Shown here: in pieces, positions 1 through 10,517 of the stretch
How the letters are laid out: each line of letters starts with the position of its first letter
Numbering within the stretch: position 1 is the stretch's first letter
Source: JBLNBU01 sp050260215
Lineage (GTDB): Bacteria > Pseudomonadota > Alphaproteobacteria > Rhodospirillales > Magnetospirillaceae
Direction: 5' to 3'
Assembly (NCBI GenBank): GCA_050260215.1
Contig: JBLNBU010000141.1
Coordinates: 1 to 22,602 of the forward strand
DNA: 22,602 nt
Program-made: the position numbers and the translations under genes
Notes under the pieces: model-generated
Told to the model about the DNA's origin: nothing
The model's database searches: none
The model's input: only the letters and a program-made list of their open reading frames with translations

Positions 1-447
1 GCCGACGCGCTGGCGCATGCCGCCCGACAGCTCCTTGGGGTAGGCCTGTTCGAAGCCACCCAGGCCGATCAGGTCGATGGCGGCGTTGGCCCGCTCCTCG
101 CGTTCCTTGGCCGGCACCCCCATGGCCTCCAGGCCCAGCTCGACGTTCTCCTCGACGGTGAGCCAGGGGAACAGGGCGAAGCTCTGGAACACCATCGAGA
201 TGCCCCGCGTCGGTCCCAGGATCGGCTTGCCGCGGTACAGCGCCTGGCCGCCGTTGGGTCGCGCCAGGCCGGCGATGATGCGCATCAATGTGGACTTGCC
301 CGAGCCCGAGCGGCCCAGCAGCGCCAGGATCTCGCCCTCGGCGAGGCGCAGGTCGACGCCCTCGAGCACCGTGCGTTCGCGGCCGTCCGGCGTTCGGAAG
401 GCCTTGCGGATGCCGGACAGCTGGATCAGCGGTGTGTCGGTCGCCAT
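1..447 (-). CDS. ABC transporter ATP-binding protein, NitT/TauT-like (3' end outside window)
   Basis: This is the nucleotide-binding subunit of an ABC importer. It would hydrolyse ATP at the cytoplasmic face to drive the permease encoded just upstream. The 149 visible residues contain a Walker A motif (GRSGSGKST, about residues 45-53), a Q-loop region (SMVFQSFALFPWLTVEEN) and the signature LSGGMRQRVG at the very edge. Walker B, the H-loop and the C-terminus lie outside the window. The ATG at 447 follows a GGAGGGGGG ribosome-binding site and lies 10 bases after the permease stop, so the two genes form an operon. FALFPWLTV after the Q-loop is typical of nitrate/sulfonate/taurine-type ATPases; the real substrate cannot be read from the sequence. 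Confidence 0.93.
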   Translation of the reverse strand, partial: MATDTPLIQLSGIRKAFRTPDGRERTVLEGVDLRLAEGEILALLGRSGSGKSTLMRIIAGLARPNGGQALYRGKPILGPTRGISMVFQSFALFPWLTVEENVELGLEAMGVPAKEREERANAAIDLIGLGGFEQAYPKELSGGMRQRVG

Positions 448-457
448 GCCCCCCTCC

Positions 458-2194
458 CTAGTTGTGGCCGGCCCGTTCGGCGGCGATGGTGCACAGCGGA
501 CGCCAGAGGAAGTGGTTGAACGCCATGACGTAGATGCACATGGCGCCGATTCCAAGCGCGATGCGGGGGAAATCGCCGGCGGCCGTGGCCTCGGCAATGT
601 ACGCCCCCAGGCCGTGCGCCACCAGCTTGGTGTCGCCCCAGCTGACCATTTCGGCGACGATGCTGGCGTTCCACGACGCGCAGGTCGCGGTGACCGCGCC
701 GGTCAGGTAGGACGGAAAGATCCCCGGCAGCACGAATTTCTTCCACCACAGCCAACCCTTGAGCCCCAGGTTGTCCGCGGTGTCGCGCAAATCCGACGGC
801 AGCTGCGAGGCCCCTGCCACCACGTTGAACAGCAGGTACCACTGGGTGCCCAGCACCATCAGCGGGCTGGTCCACACATCGACGTTGAGGTCGAAGCGCA
901 CGATCAGCAGCACCGCGACCGGGAACACCAGGTTGGCGGGGAAGGCCGCCAGGAACTGGGCCACCCACTGCACGTTCTGGGCGACCCGCGGGCGCAGGCC
1001 CATCCACACGCCGACCGGCACCCAGAACAGCGAGGCGGCGATCATCAGCACGGTGATGCGGATGGTGGTGTAAAGGCCGTACAGCATCACCTGGCCGACC
1101 TCGGCCAGGCCGACGGCGCTGTGGACGAACAGCGCCACCTGCACCGAGCCGGCAGCGGTGGCCAGCAGCAGGAAGGCGTTCCAGGCGGCATCGGCCCAGT
1201 GGGGCAGGTGCATGCCGGTGCCGATGCGGAAGGTATCGGGCACCGGGCGGCGCGGCAGCATGCCGGCGAACGCGTCCCAGGCGGCGATCGGCAGGGTCAT
1301 GGCGGCGCGCGACAGCCGGGCCCGCTGCATCAGCGTCAGCAGCCAGGACTGGGGCACCTCCTCGCCGACGCTCTGCTCGAACTTGAACTTGGCCGCCCAG
1401 GCGACCAGCGGGCGGAACATCAGCTGGTCATAGACCAGGATGCCGGCGATCACCGACAAGATGGCCCAGCCGATGGCCGACAGGTCCTGGGCCTGGATGG
1501 CCAGCGCGATGTACGAGCCGACGCCGGGCAGCAAGATGTCCTGGCCCGATACCGAGATGGCCTCGGACGCGACCACGAAGAACCAGCCGCCCGACACGCT
1601 CATCATCATGTTCCACACCAGCCCGGGCACGGCGTAGGGGAACTCCAGGCGCCAGAAGCGCTGCCAGGCCGACAGGTGGAACATGTCGGCCGCCTCCTTG
1701 AGGTCGGCCGGCACGGTGCGCAGGCTCTGGTACAGGCTGAACGCCATGTTCCACGCCTGCGAGGTGAAGATGGCGAAGATGGCCGCGCATTCCACGCCGA
1801 GCAGCGAGCCCGGGAACATGGCGATGAAGCCGGTCACGGTGATGGACAGAAAGCCCAGCACCGGGATCGACTGCAAGATGTCGAGCACCGGGATCAGCAC
1901 GCGCTCGAGCGCCGGGATCTTGGCGGCCAGCAGCCCGTAGGGCAGGGTGAAGGCGAACGACACCGCCAGCGCCGCCAGCATGCGCAGGGCGCTGCGCAGC
2001 AGGTAGTAGGGCAGGTTGGCGGGGTCCAACGACAGCGGGATGGGCTCGCCCACGTCGTAGGGCACCGCCATCTGGGCGGCACCGAAGGCCAGCAGGGCGA
2101 ACACCGCGAACGCCACCGGCAGCAGCAGCGCATCCCAGGCGTTGGGCTTCAGCTCGGGAGTGACGGCGACCGAAGCGGGCAGGCGTAGCCGCAT
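458..2194 (-). CDS. Fused two-domain ABC transporter permease, NitT/TauT-like
   Basis: This is the inner-membrane channel of the same importer. At 578 residues it is about twice the usual 250-280 of this family, because two permease domains are joined in one chain. Each half has hydrophobic segments and its own EAA-type coupling loop that would dock on the ATPase: one near residues 165-186 (KEAADMFHLSAWQRFW) and one near 468-489 (DLRDTADNLGLKGWLWW). A hydrophilic linker at about 265-330 separates the halves. The fused chain could supply both membrane halves by itself, so a second permease gene is not needed. The start ATG has a GAGGGAGGG ribosome-binding site. No periplasmic binding protein gene is visible; it may lie beyond the ATPase. 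The substrate is unknown. Confidence 0.9.
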   Translation of the reverse strand: MRLRLPASVAVTPELKPNAWDALLLPVAFAVFALLAFGAAQMAVPYDVGEPIPLSLDPANLPYYLLRSALRMLAALAVSFAFTLPYGLLAAKIPALERVLIPVLDILQSIPVLGFLSITVTGFIAMFPGSLLGVECAAIFAIFTSQAWNMAFSLYQSLRTVPADLKEAADMFHLSAWQRFWRLEFPYAVPGLVWNMMMSVSGGWFFVVASEAISVSGQDILLPGVGSYIALAIQAQDLSAIGWAILSVIAGILVYDQLMFRPLVAWAAKFKFEQSVGEEVPQSWLLTLMQRARLSRAAMTLPIAAWDAFAGMLPRRPVPDTFRIGTGMHLPHWADAAWNAFLLLATAAGSVQVALFVHSAVGLAEVGQVMLYGLYTTIRITVLMIAASLFWVPVGVWMGLRPRVAQNVQWVAQFLAAFPANLVFPVAVLLIVRFDLNVDVWTSPLMVLGTQWYLLFNVVAGASQLPSDLRDTADNLGLKGWLWWKKFVLPGIFPSYLTGAVTATCASWNASIVAEMVSWGDTKLVAHGLGAYIAEATAAGDFPRIALGIGAMCIYVMAFNHFLWRPLCTIAAERAGHN

Positions 2195-2213
2195 TTCGTC
2201 CCTCCCTCACGAT

Positions 2214-2247
2214 GGCGTGTGGGCGGTTTCTAGCCCGCCCGCACGCC
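2214..2247. promoter_or_regulatory. Inverted repeat in the leader of the ABC permease gene
   Basis: GGCGTG (2214-2219) and GGGCGG (2221-2226) pair with CCGCCC (2235-2240) and CACGCC (2242-2247). The loop is 8 bases. One position in the 13-bp stem is imperfect: T2220 opposite G2241, which would be a U-G wobble in + strand RNA and a C-A mismatch in - strand RNA. It sits about 20 bases upstream of the permease start, between ubiG and the ABC operon. No T run follows on the - strand, so an operator or a leader hairpin fits better than a classical terminator. Confidence 0.5.
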
Positions 2248-2296
2248 TCGTGTCGAGGGGGAAATGCTTACAGTTTCCTTACGGTTGCAGCGCCCT

Positions 2297-3088
2297 TCAG
2301 CCCTTGGTTCCGAAAACCATGTAGTTGACGTCGAGGTCGGTGGTCTCGTGCCACTCGTCGCGGAAGGGGGTATAGGCCATGCCTGCCAGGTGACGGACCT
2401 CGACGCCGCAGGCGCGCAGCACCGCGGCGAACTCGGACGGCTTGACGAACTTGCGCCAGTCGTGGGTGCCGCGCGGCAGCCAGCGCAGGATGTATTCCGC
2501 CCCCATCACCGCCAGCGCATAGGACTTGGTGGTACGGTTGAGCGTCGCCCCCATGAAGGCGCCGCCGGGCGCCAGGCGGTCGCAGCAATGGCCGATGAAG
2601 TCCTGCATGTCGGGGACGTGCTCGACCACCTCCATGGCCAGGACCACGTCGAAGGTGACGCCGGGATCCAGGCGCTCGGGCGTGGAAATGCGGTAGTCGA
2701 TGTTCAGCCCCGACTGCTCGGCATGCACGCGGGCGACGCCGATGTTCTTGTCGCCGGCGTCGACGCCGGTGACCGCAAAGCCCATGCGCGCCAGGGGCTC
2801 GGACAACAGGCCGCCGCCGCAGCCGACGTCGAGCAGGCGCAGGCCTTCGAACGGGGCCGCCGCCTCGGGGTCGCGGCCGAAATGGGCGGCCAGGTGGCGG
2901 CGCATGAAGCCCAGGCGCACGGGATTGAACTTGTGCAGCGGCTTGAATTTGCCCCAAGGGTCCCACCACGCCTCGGCCATGGCGGTGAAACGGGCGACCT
3001 CCTCGGACGAGGCGGTCGTGCTGCCCGTGCCCTCACGGTCGCGGATGCGGGCGGGGGGGATGCGCTTGGGCGCGGCGGGGTTGGCCAT
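2297..3088 (-). CDS. ubiG: Ubiquinone biosynthesis O-methyltransferase UbiG
   Basis: UbiG is an S-adenosylmethionine-dependent enzyme that carries out both O-methylations of the ubiquinone ring. The 263-residue protein has class I methyltransferase motif I (LLDVGCGGGLLSEP, about 85-98), an acidic residue ending the second strand (TGVDAG, about 107-112), and UbiG-typical stretches such as FTAMAEAWWDPWGKFKPLH (about 34-52) and GATLNRTTKSY. I chose the ATG at 3088 because an AAGGAG ribosome-binding site lies just upstream. The frame stays open for 17 further codons, but those lack such a site. The gene is divergent from lysC, an arrangement I associate with alphaproteobacteria. Size and motifs are normal for the family. 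Confidence 0.95.
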   Translation of the reverse strand: MANPAAPKRIPPARIRDREGTGSTTASSEEVARFTAMAEAWWDPWGKFKPLHKFNPVRLGFMRRHLAAHFGRDPEAAAPFEGLRLLDVGCGGGLLSEPLARMGFAVTGVDAGDKNIGVARVHAEQSGLNIDYRISTPERLDPGVTFDVVLAMEVVEHVPDMQDFIGHCCDRLAPGGAFMGATLNRTTKSYALAVMGAEYILRWLPRGTHDWRKFVKPSEFAAVLRACGVEVRHLAGMAYTPFRDEWHETTDLDVNYMVFGTKG

Positions 3089-3197
3089 CGGGTGCTCCTT
3101 GCCGGTGTGTCCTTGGTCCGACGGGCGCCATCCGAACACGATCCAGTTAATGCTTCGTATGCCGGCGCCGACCTGGCCTCACATGCCCGGCCCGCAC

Positions 3198-3226
3198 TTG
3201 CTTCCGAATCGGCGACAGAGTATGAA
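3198..3226 (+). promoter_or_regulatory. Candidate sigma-70-type promoter of lysC
   Basis: A TTGCTT -35 box (3198-3203) is separated by 17 bases from a TATGAA -10 box (3221-3226). It lies about 110 bases upstream of the lysC start, in the 246-bp gap between divergent ubiG and lysC. A short palindrome (GAAGG, GGCG, CCTTC; 3224-3237) overlaps the expected transcription start. Assigned by eye from consensus similarity only. Confidence 0.45.
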
Positions 3227-3334
3227 GGGGCGCCTTCGGGGCGGCAACCGGGCATACAAAAGAATTCTGGCACCGACCGCAAGCGCCGGCGATCATCCAA
3301 GCCCAAGCGGAAGCGGTCCAAATAGGGTCTTCTC

Positions 3335-4549
3335 ATGGCTCGCATCGTTATGAAATTCGGCGGCACCTCCGTCGCCGACATCGAGCGCATCAAGAACGTC
3401 GCCAACCGCGTCAAGCGCGAGGCCGACGCCGGCAACGAGGTCGCGGTGGTGGTTTCGGCCATGTCGGGCGTGACCAACCAGCTGGTCGACTGGTGCAAGC
3501 AGGCTGCGCCGCTGCACGATGCGCGCGAATACGACGCCGTCGTCGCCACCGGCGAGCAGGTGACCATCGGCCTGTTGGCGATCTGCCTGCAGGAACTGGG
3601 GCTCCAGGCCCGCTCGTGGTGCGGCTGGCAGGTTCCGATCCATACCGACGGTGTGCACGGCAAGGCCCGTATCATGTCGATCGATACCGAAGACATGGTG
3701 CGTCGTATGAAGGACGGCCAGGTCGCGGTGGTGGCAGGCTTCCAGGGCATCGGCCCGGACAACCGGATTACCACGCTGGGCCGCGGCGGCTCGGACACCT
3801 CGGCGGTGGCCCTGGCTGCGGCGTTGAACGCCGACCGCTGCGACATCTACACCGACGTCGACGGGGTCTACACCACCGACCCGCGCATCGTGGCCAAGGC
3901 CAGGAAGCTCGACAAGATCACCTACGAGGAGATGCTGGAGCTGGCCTCGGTCGGCGCCAAGGTGCTGCAGACGCGCTCGGTCGAGATGGCGATGAAGCAC
4001 CGCGTCCGCGTGCAGGTGCTGTCGAGCTTCGTCGACGCTCCCGGAACTCTGGTTTGCGATGAGGATGAGATCGTGGAAAAGGAACTGGTGAGCGGCATCG
4101 CCTATAGCCGCGACGAAGCGAAGATCACCCTGGTGAAGGTGGCCGACCGCCCCGGCGTCGCCGCCGCCATCTTCGGCCCGCTGGCGGATTCGGCCATCAA
4201 CGTCGACATGATCGTGCAGAACGTGTCCGAGGACGGCAAGTCCACCGACCTGACCTTCACCGTCGGCAAGTCGGACCTGGACCGCGCCAAGAAGGTGCTG
4301 GACGACGCCAAGCTGTCGTGCGAGCGCGTGGTCGCCGACGCCAACGTGGTCAAGGTCTCGGTCATCGGCGTCGGCATGCGCAGCCATGCCGGCATCGCCC
4401 AGAAGATGTTCCAGACCCTGGCCTCCGAGGGGATCAACATCCAGGTGATCTCGACCTCGGAGATCAAGATCAGCGTGCTGATCGAGGAGAAGTACACCGA
4501 GCTGGCCCTGCGCGCGCTCCATTCCGCCTACGGACTCGACGCGGCCTGA
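3335..4549 (+). CDS. lysC: Aspartate kinase
   Basis: This enzyme phosphorylates L-aspartate, the first step toward lysine, methionine, threonine and diaminopimelate. The 404-residue chain has the kinase signature KFGGTSVAD (7-15), a conserved catalytic/nucleotide region (TLGRGGSDTSAVALAAALNA, about 147-166, then YTDVDGVYTTDPR) and two C-terminal ACT domains (about 262-335 and 340-404), which in this family bind lysine and/or threonine for feedback control. Length is normal for a monofunctional aspartokinase with tandem ACT domains. The start ATG follows an AGGG-type ribosome-binding site. It heads a + strand cluster with the nitronate monooxygenase-like gene and ptsP. Confidence 0.96.
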   Translation: MARIVMKFGGTSVADIERIKNVANRVKREADAGNEVAVVVSAMSGVTNQLVDWCKQAAPLHDAREYDAVVATGEQVTIGLLAICLQELGLQARSWCGWQVPIHTDGVHGKARIMSIDTEDMVRRMKDGQVAVVAGFQGIGPDNRITTLGRGGSDTSAVALAAALNADRCDIYTDVDGVYTTDPRIVAKARKLDKITYEEMLELASVGAKVLQTRSVEMAMKHRVRVQVLSSFVDAPGTLVCDEDEIVEKELVSGIAYSRDEAKITLVKVADRPGVAAAIFGPLADSAINVDMIVQNVSEDGKSTDLTFTVGKSDLDRAKKVLDDAKLSCERVVADANVVKVSVIGVGMRSHAGIAQKMFQTLASEGINIQVISTSEIKISVLIEEKYTELALRALHSAYGLDAA

Positions 4550-4572
4550 GGCCGGCCCTGAAGGGGGGAATC

Positions 4573-5597
4573 ATGGACGCGAAGGCGAAGCTGGACCGCC
4601 TGTGGGCCCGGGGCCGGGACTTTCTCGGCACCGAGACCGCCATCATGGGCGGCGCCATGTCGTGGATCTCGGAACGCAACCTGGTTGCCGCCATCTCCAA
4701 CGGCGGCGGCTTCGGCGTGCTGGCCTGCGGATCCATGGGGCCCGACCTGCTGGCGGCCGAGATCGCCGCCACCCAGGAGCTGACGGCCAGGCCGTTCGGC
4801 GTCAACCTGATCACCATGCACCCCGAGCTCGACCGCCTGATCGACGCCTGCGGCGAGATGCAGGTCGGCCACATCGTGCTGGCCGGCGGCCTGCCGTCGG
4901 GGGCGTCCATCAAGCGCGCCAAGGACACCGGCGCCAAGGTGGTGTGCTTCGCCCCCGCCCTGGTGCTGGCCAAGAAGCTGATCCGCTCGGGCGCCGACGC
5001 CCTGGTGATCGAAGGCGCCGAGGCCGGCGGCCACATCGGCCCCGTCGCTACCGGCGTGCTGGCCCAGGAGATCCTGCCCGAGATCCGCGACGTGCCGGTG
5101 TTCGTCGCCGGCGGCATCGGCCGCGGCGAGGCGATGCTGTCCTTCCTGGACATGGGCGCCGCCGGCGTGCAGCTGGGCACCCGCTTCGTCTGCGCCACCG
5201 AGTGCATTGCCCACGCCAACTTCAAGCAGGCCTTCCTGAAGGCCGCCGCCCGCGACGCGGTGCCCACCGTCCAGGTCGACCCGGCGTTTCCGGTCATCCC
5301 GGTGCGCGCGCTGGCCAACAAGGGCACCCAGCGCTTCGTCGAGCTGCAGCACGAGGTCATCGCCCGCTTCCGCCGCGGCGAGATCGAGCAGAAGGCCGCC
5401 CAGCTGGAGATCGAGCATTTCTGGGCCGGCGCGCTTCGGCGCGCGGTGATCGACGGCGACGTCGAGAACGGCTCGGTGATGGCCGGCCAGAGCGTCGGCA
5501 TGGTCACCCGCGAGCAGCCCACCGCCGAAATCATCGCCGAGCTGGTCGACCAGGCCGTGGCGGCGCTGGCGTCGAGGACGGCCGGGGCCTTGGTGTG

Positions 5598-5598
<1 letters not shown>
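4573..5598 (+). CDS. Nitronate monooxygenase / 2-nitropropane dioxygenase family protein
   Basis: This is a predicted FMN-dependent TIM-barrel oxidoreductase. Characterised relatives oxidise alkyl nitronates such as propionate 3-nitronate; others have unrelated roles such as an enoyl reductase. The 341 residues include an N-terminal MGGAMSWIS segment (25-33), the family motif EGAEAGGHIGP (about 147-157) with the likely catalytic His154, and a phosphate-binding loop region PVFVAGGIGRGEAM (about 175-188). The start has an AAGGGGGG ribosome-binding site, 23 bases after lysC. Its TGA stop shares one base with the ATG of ptsP (TGATG), which implies translational coupling. The substrate is not known, and the family assignment alone does not prove nitronate detoxification. 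Confidence 0.87.
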
Positions 5599-7859
<2,261 letters not shown>

Positions 7860-7879
7860 CTTCCGGTCCCTTAGTCCCG

Positions 7880-7895
7880 ACAGGCCATTGCCTGT
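7880..7895. other. Small inverted repeat downstream of ptsP
   Basis: ACAGGC (7880-7885) and GCCTGT (7890-7895) form a perfect 6-bp stem with a CATT loop, 20 bases after the ptsP stop and about 75 bases before the next start. There is no T run, so at best it is a weak or factor-dependent terminator or an mRNA 3'-end hairpin. Confidence 0.3.
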
Positions 7896-7971
7896 TCCGG
7901 TGACGATTTGCTAAACCGGTTGGCCGGGTTGCTTGCGAAGCATTCTGGTTTGACGGAAAGGTCTGCCCGCC

Positions 7972-9222
7972 GTGGCCACTCAATCGCCTGAAGAACAGCC
8001 GGACATCGCCCCCGTCACCGCCGGTGTCGGCCAGACGCTGCGCGAAGCCCGCATCCGCATGGGCAAGGAACTGCCCGAATGCGCCGAACAGCTGCGCATC
8101 CGCCAGGTGTTCCTGCAGGCGCTGGAAGACGGGCGCAACCGCGACCTGCCGGGCGGCGCCTATGCGGTCGGCTTCCTGCGCAGCTATGCCGAGTTCCTGG
8201 GCCTCGACGGCGAGGAAATGGTGCGTCGCTTCCGCGCCGAGGGCGTCGGCGACTTCGCCACCCGGACCGAGCTGGTCTTCCCCTCGCCGGTGACCGAGGG
8301 GCGCATCCCCGGCGGTGCCGTCATCTTCCTGGGCCTGATCCTGGCCGGCGTCGCCTATGGCGCCTGGTACTGGATGTCGTCGCGCGACGCCAAGGTGGCC
8401 GAGAACGTACCGTCGCTGCCCGATCGGCTGGCCTCGGTGCTGCAGCGGCCGGCGACCCTGACCGGTGACGCCGCCAAGCCCGAAGCCAAGATCCCCGAGG
8501 ACGCCAAGGCGAAGGAAGAGGTGGTGCCGCCCTCCGAGGGCGAGGACGACAAGACCCCGCACCCCACCGTCGCCGCCCCCGAGGCGCCCAAGCCGGCCGA
8601 GCCGGTGGCCGCCCCCGAGGCGCCCAAGCTGCCCGACCCCGCCAGCGTCGACCCGGCCAAGGCCGAGCCGCCGAAGATGGAACCGCCCAAGCCCGCCGAA
8701 GCGGTCAAGGCACCCGAACCGGCCAAGCCCGAGCCGACCAAGCCCGAGCCCGCCAAGGCCGAGCCGCCCAAGGCCCCCGAACCGGCCAAGCCCGAACCGG
8801 CCAAGGCCCCGGAACCGCCGAAGGCCGAGCCCGTCAAGGCCGAGCCCGCCAAGGCCCCGGAACCGCCCAAGCCGGTCGAGGCGGTCAAGGCGCCCGAACC
8901 CGCCCCCGAGCCGCCAGCGCCTGCCGCCGAGGCCAAGGTCTACGGCCAGGAGCACGCCGATGCCCGCGTGGTGCTGAAGGCGGTCGGCGACGACTGCTGG
9001 GTCCTGGTGCGCGAGATGGACGGCCAGCAGCTGCTGTCCCGCCTGCTGCGCAAGGGCGACAGCTACCGGGTGCCCAACCGCTCCGGCCTGACCCTGATGG
9101 TGGGCAACGCCGGTGCCCTGGAAGTCACGGTCGATGGCCGCAAGGCCCCGGCACTCGGCGCCACCGGGCAGGTCAAGCGCGACATCCGCCTCGATCCCGA
9201 CAAGTTGCTGTCGGGCGGGTGA
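7972..9222 (+). CDS. RodZ-like membrane protein: HTH domain, one TM helix, Pro/Ala/Lys-rich linker, DUF4115 domain
   Basis: RodZ-type proteins have a cytoplasmic helix-turn-helix domain that in rod-shaped bacteria binds MreB, one transmembrane helix, and a periplasmic domain. Here the HTH domain spans about residues 18-90 (VGQTLREARIRMGKELPECAEQ...LPGGAYAVGFLRSYA), the TM helix about 113-135, and a low-complexity linker rich in Pro, Ala, Lys and Glu about 166-322 (repeats such as AKPEP and KAPEPPK). The C-terminal domain at about 323-416 contains DDCWVLVREMDGQQL, typical of DUF4115. The GTG start at 7972 has a GGAAAGG-type ribosome-binding site. At 416 residues it is long for the family because of the linker. 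A location after ptsP is familiar in alphaproteobacteria. Some relatives act as regulators, so a cell-shape role is inferred. Confidence 0.85.
   Translation: MATQSPEEQPDIAPVTAGVGQTLREARIRMGKELPECAEQLRIRQVFLQALEDGRNRDLPGGAYAVGFLRSYAEFLGLDGEEMVRRFRAEGVGDFATRTELVFPSPVTEGRIPGGAVIFLGLILAGVAYGAWYWMSSRDAKVAENVPSLPDRLASVLQRPATLTGDAAKPEAKIPEDAKAKEEVVPPSEGEDDKTPHPTVAAPEAPKPAEPVAAPEAPKLPDPASVDPAKAEPPKMEPPKPAEAVKAPEPAKPEPTKPEPAKAEPPKAPEPAKPEPAKAPEPPKAEPVKAEPAKAPEPPKPVEAVKAPEPAPEPPAPAAEAKVYGQEHADARVVLKAVGDDCWVLVREMDGQQLLSRLLRKGDSYRVPNRSGLTLMVGNAGALEVTVDGRKAPALGATGQVKRDIRLDPDKLLSGG
8570..8935 (+). repeat. Degenerate tandem repeats encoding Pro/Ala/Lys/Glu-rich linker
   Basis: Short irregular repeats built from units such as CCCGAACCGGCCAAG and GAGCCCGCCAAGGCC encode PEPAK, KAPEP and PPKAEP units. 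Units are imperfect and of mixed length, and they stay in frame within the RodZ-like gene. This is a coding low-complexity tract rather than a CRISPR array or an independent element. It also produces long artefactual open frames on the other strand. Confidence 0.8.
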
Positions 9223-9228
9223 GGCGCC

Positions 9229-9951
9229 CTACAGCAGCCCCATCGACTTGAAGCTGGCGTGGCCCTTGCGGCCGACGATCAGGTGGTCGTGCAGGGCGAT
9301 GCCGACGGCGCCCAGGGCCTCGCGGACCAGGCGGGTCATCTCGATGTCGGTCTTGGACGGGGCGGGATCGCCGCTCGGGTGGTTGTGGACCATGATCACC
9401 GCGCTGGCATGCAGTTCCAGCGCCCGTTTGACCACCTCGCGCGGATAGAGTGGGGTGTGGTCGACGGTACCCTGCTGCTGTACCTCGTCGGCGATCAGCA
9501 CGTTCTTGCGGTCCAGGAACAGCAGGCGGAACTGCTCGGTGGGCAGGGTGCCCATGGCGGTGCGGCAGTAGTCGAGCAGCGCATCCCACGACGAGATCAC
9601 CGAACGCTTGATCACCGGGGCGCGGGCCAGGCGGACGGCGGCTTCGCGCACAACCTTCAGCGCGGTGGACGAGGTGTCCTTGATGCCGCTGACGCCCATC
9701 AGCTGTTCGGGGGTGGCCGAGATGACGTCAGCGAAGCTGCCGAAGCGGTCGATCAACTGCTTGGCCAGCGGCTTGACGTCGCTGCGCGGGATGGCGATGG
9801 CCAGCAGCAGTTCCAGGATCTCGTAGTCGGGCAGCGCCTCGGGCGCTTCGAGGAAGCGCTGGCGCAGCCGCTTGCGGTGGCCGAGATAATGGGGATCGGC
9901 GGACGTGGCCCCGTCGTCGGCGAGGCCGGGAAGCGTGGGGTCGGCCGTCAC
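9229..9951 (-). CDS. radC: RadC family JAB/MPN-domain protein
   Basis: The 240-residue protein has an N-terminal helix-hairpin-helix-like region (about 25-100: HRKRLRQRF, DYEILELLLAIAIPRSDVKPLAK, MGVSGIK) and a C-terminal metalloprotease-like JAB/MPN fold with the zinc-site motif HNHPSGDPAPSKTD. The name comes from an old repair assignment now known to be wrong; the molecular role of the family is unresolved. The GTG at 9951 overlaps the stop of the upstream PadR-like gene (GTGA), so coupling is likely. It converges with the RodZ-like gene, with only 6 bases between the stops. Confidence 0.92.
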   Translation of the reverse strand: MTADPTLPGLADDGATSADPHYLGHRKRLRQRFLEAPEALPDYEILELLLAIAIPRSDVKPLAKQLIDRFGSFADVISATPEQLMGVSGIKDTSSTALKVVREAAVRLARAPVIKRSVISSWDALLDYCRTAMGTLPTEQFRLLFLDRKNVLIADEVQQQGTVDHTPLYPREVVKRALELHASAVIMVHNHPSGDPAPSKTDIEMTRLVREALGAVGIALHDHLIVGRKGHASFKSMGLL

Positions 9952-10484
9952 AGACGCGCGCTGAAGTCTTCCAGCCAGGCCAGCCGGCCTTCCAGCGTCT
10001 GGATGTCGTGGTCCAGCCACGCCACCAGGGCGCCGTCCTCGTCGGCGTAATGGCCGCGCAGGTCCAGCATGCGGTTCAGCTCGCCCTCGGCGGTGTCGAT
10101 CAGCAGCTCGACCTGGTCGCGCTGCTCGGCCGGTTCCAGCAGGTGCAGGAAGCGCATCTTCAGCGCCACCACCAGCTTGGACAGGTCCGAGGCCGGGCGC
10201 AGCCGGGCGGTCAGCAGGGTGTGCAGTTCGCGCCGGCCCGCCGGCGTGATGCCGAGCAGGGCGTCGTCTTCCATGCCCATGCCGTCCAGGGCCTCGACCA
10301 GGCCCTCGTAGCGCAGCAGTTCGATGGAGGTACCCATCAGCTCGAGGCTGGGGCCCATGATGCGGCCGGTGAAGTGGCGCACGCTGCCCGCCAGCCCGCT
10401 GTAGCGCATCGGCCCCGCGGCGATGGTGCCCAGGGCGCACAGGCGCACGGCTTCCTTGGGTGTCAGGGTATTGTCGGCGAACAT
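9948..10484 (-). CDS. PadR-like transcriptional regulator (winged helix plus C-terminal helical domain)
   Basis: This is probably a DNA-binding regulator. The N-terminal part (LTPKEAVRLCALGTIAAGPM ... ELMGTSIELLRYEGLVEAL, about 6-72, ending ITPAGRREL) has the layout of a PadR winged helix, with a recognition-helix region before RYEGLVEAL and a wing leading into TPAGR. The C-terminal half is helical and acidic (EQRDQVELLIDTAEGELNRML, then WLDHDIQTLEGRLAWLEDF), like the PadR dimerisation domain. Starting at 10484 gives 178 residues, the usual PadR size, and places a promoter-like pair upstream. The frame stays open to 10640, and starts at 10571 or 10640 cannot be excluded. The match to PadR is by eye and somewhat divergent. 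Its ligand and targets are unknown. Confidence 0.6.
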   Translation of the reverse strand: MFADNTLTPKEAVRLCALGTIAAGPMRYSGLAGSVRHFTGRIMGPSLELMGTSIELLRYEGLVEALDGMGMEDDALLGITPAGRRELHTLLTARLRPASDLSKLVVALKMRFLHLLEPAEQRDQVELLIDTAEGELNRMLDLRGHYADEDGALVAWLDHDIQTLEGRLAWLEDFSARL

Positions 10485-10517
10485 CGCTTGCTGCCCCACT
10501 GCGACGCAATCTGCCCA

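Noticed and set aside
77..2188. Open frame of 703 codons on the + strand
   Set aside because: Antisense to the ABC permease and ATPase genes; rich in His, Gln and Arg with no domain-like pattern.
3089..3334. Lysine riboswitch ahead of lysC
   Set aside because: The gap is short and I could not find the conserved multi-helix core; only a promoter-like pair and a small palindrome are visible.
8570..8935. Possible CRISPR or satellite array
   Set aside because: Units are imperfect, in frame, lack unique spacers and encode a Pro-rich linker.
8355..8936. - strand frame encoding GSGALAGS-type repeats
   Set aside because: It is the complement of the Pro/Ala/Lys linker repeats of the RodZ-like gene; no ribosome site or independent evidence.
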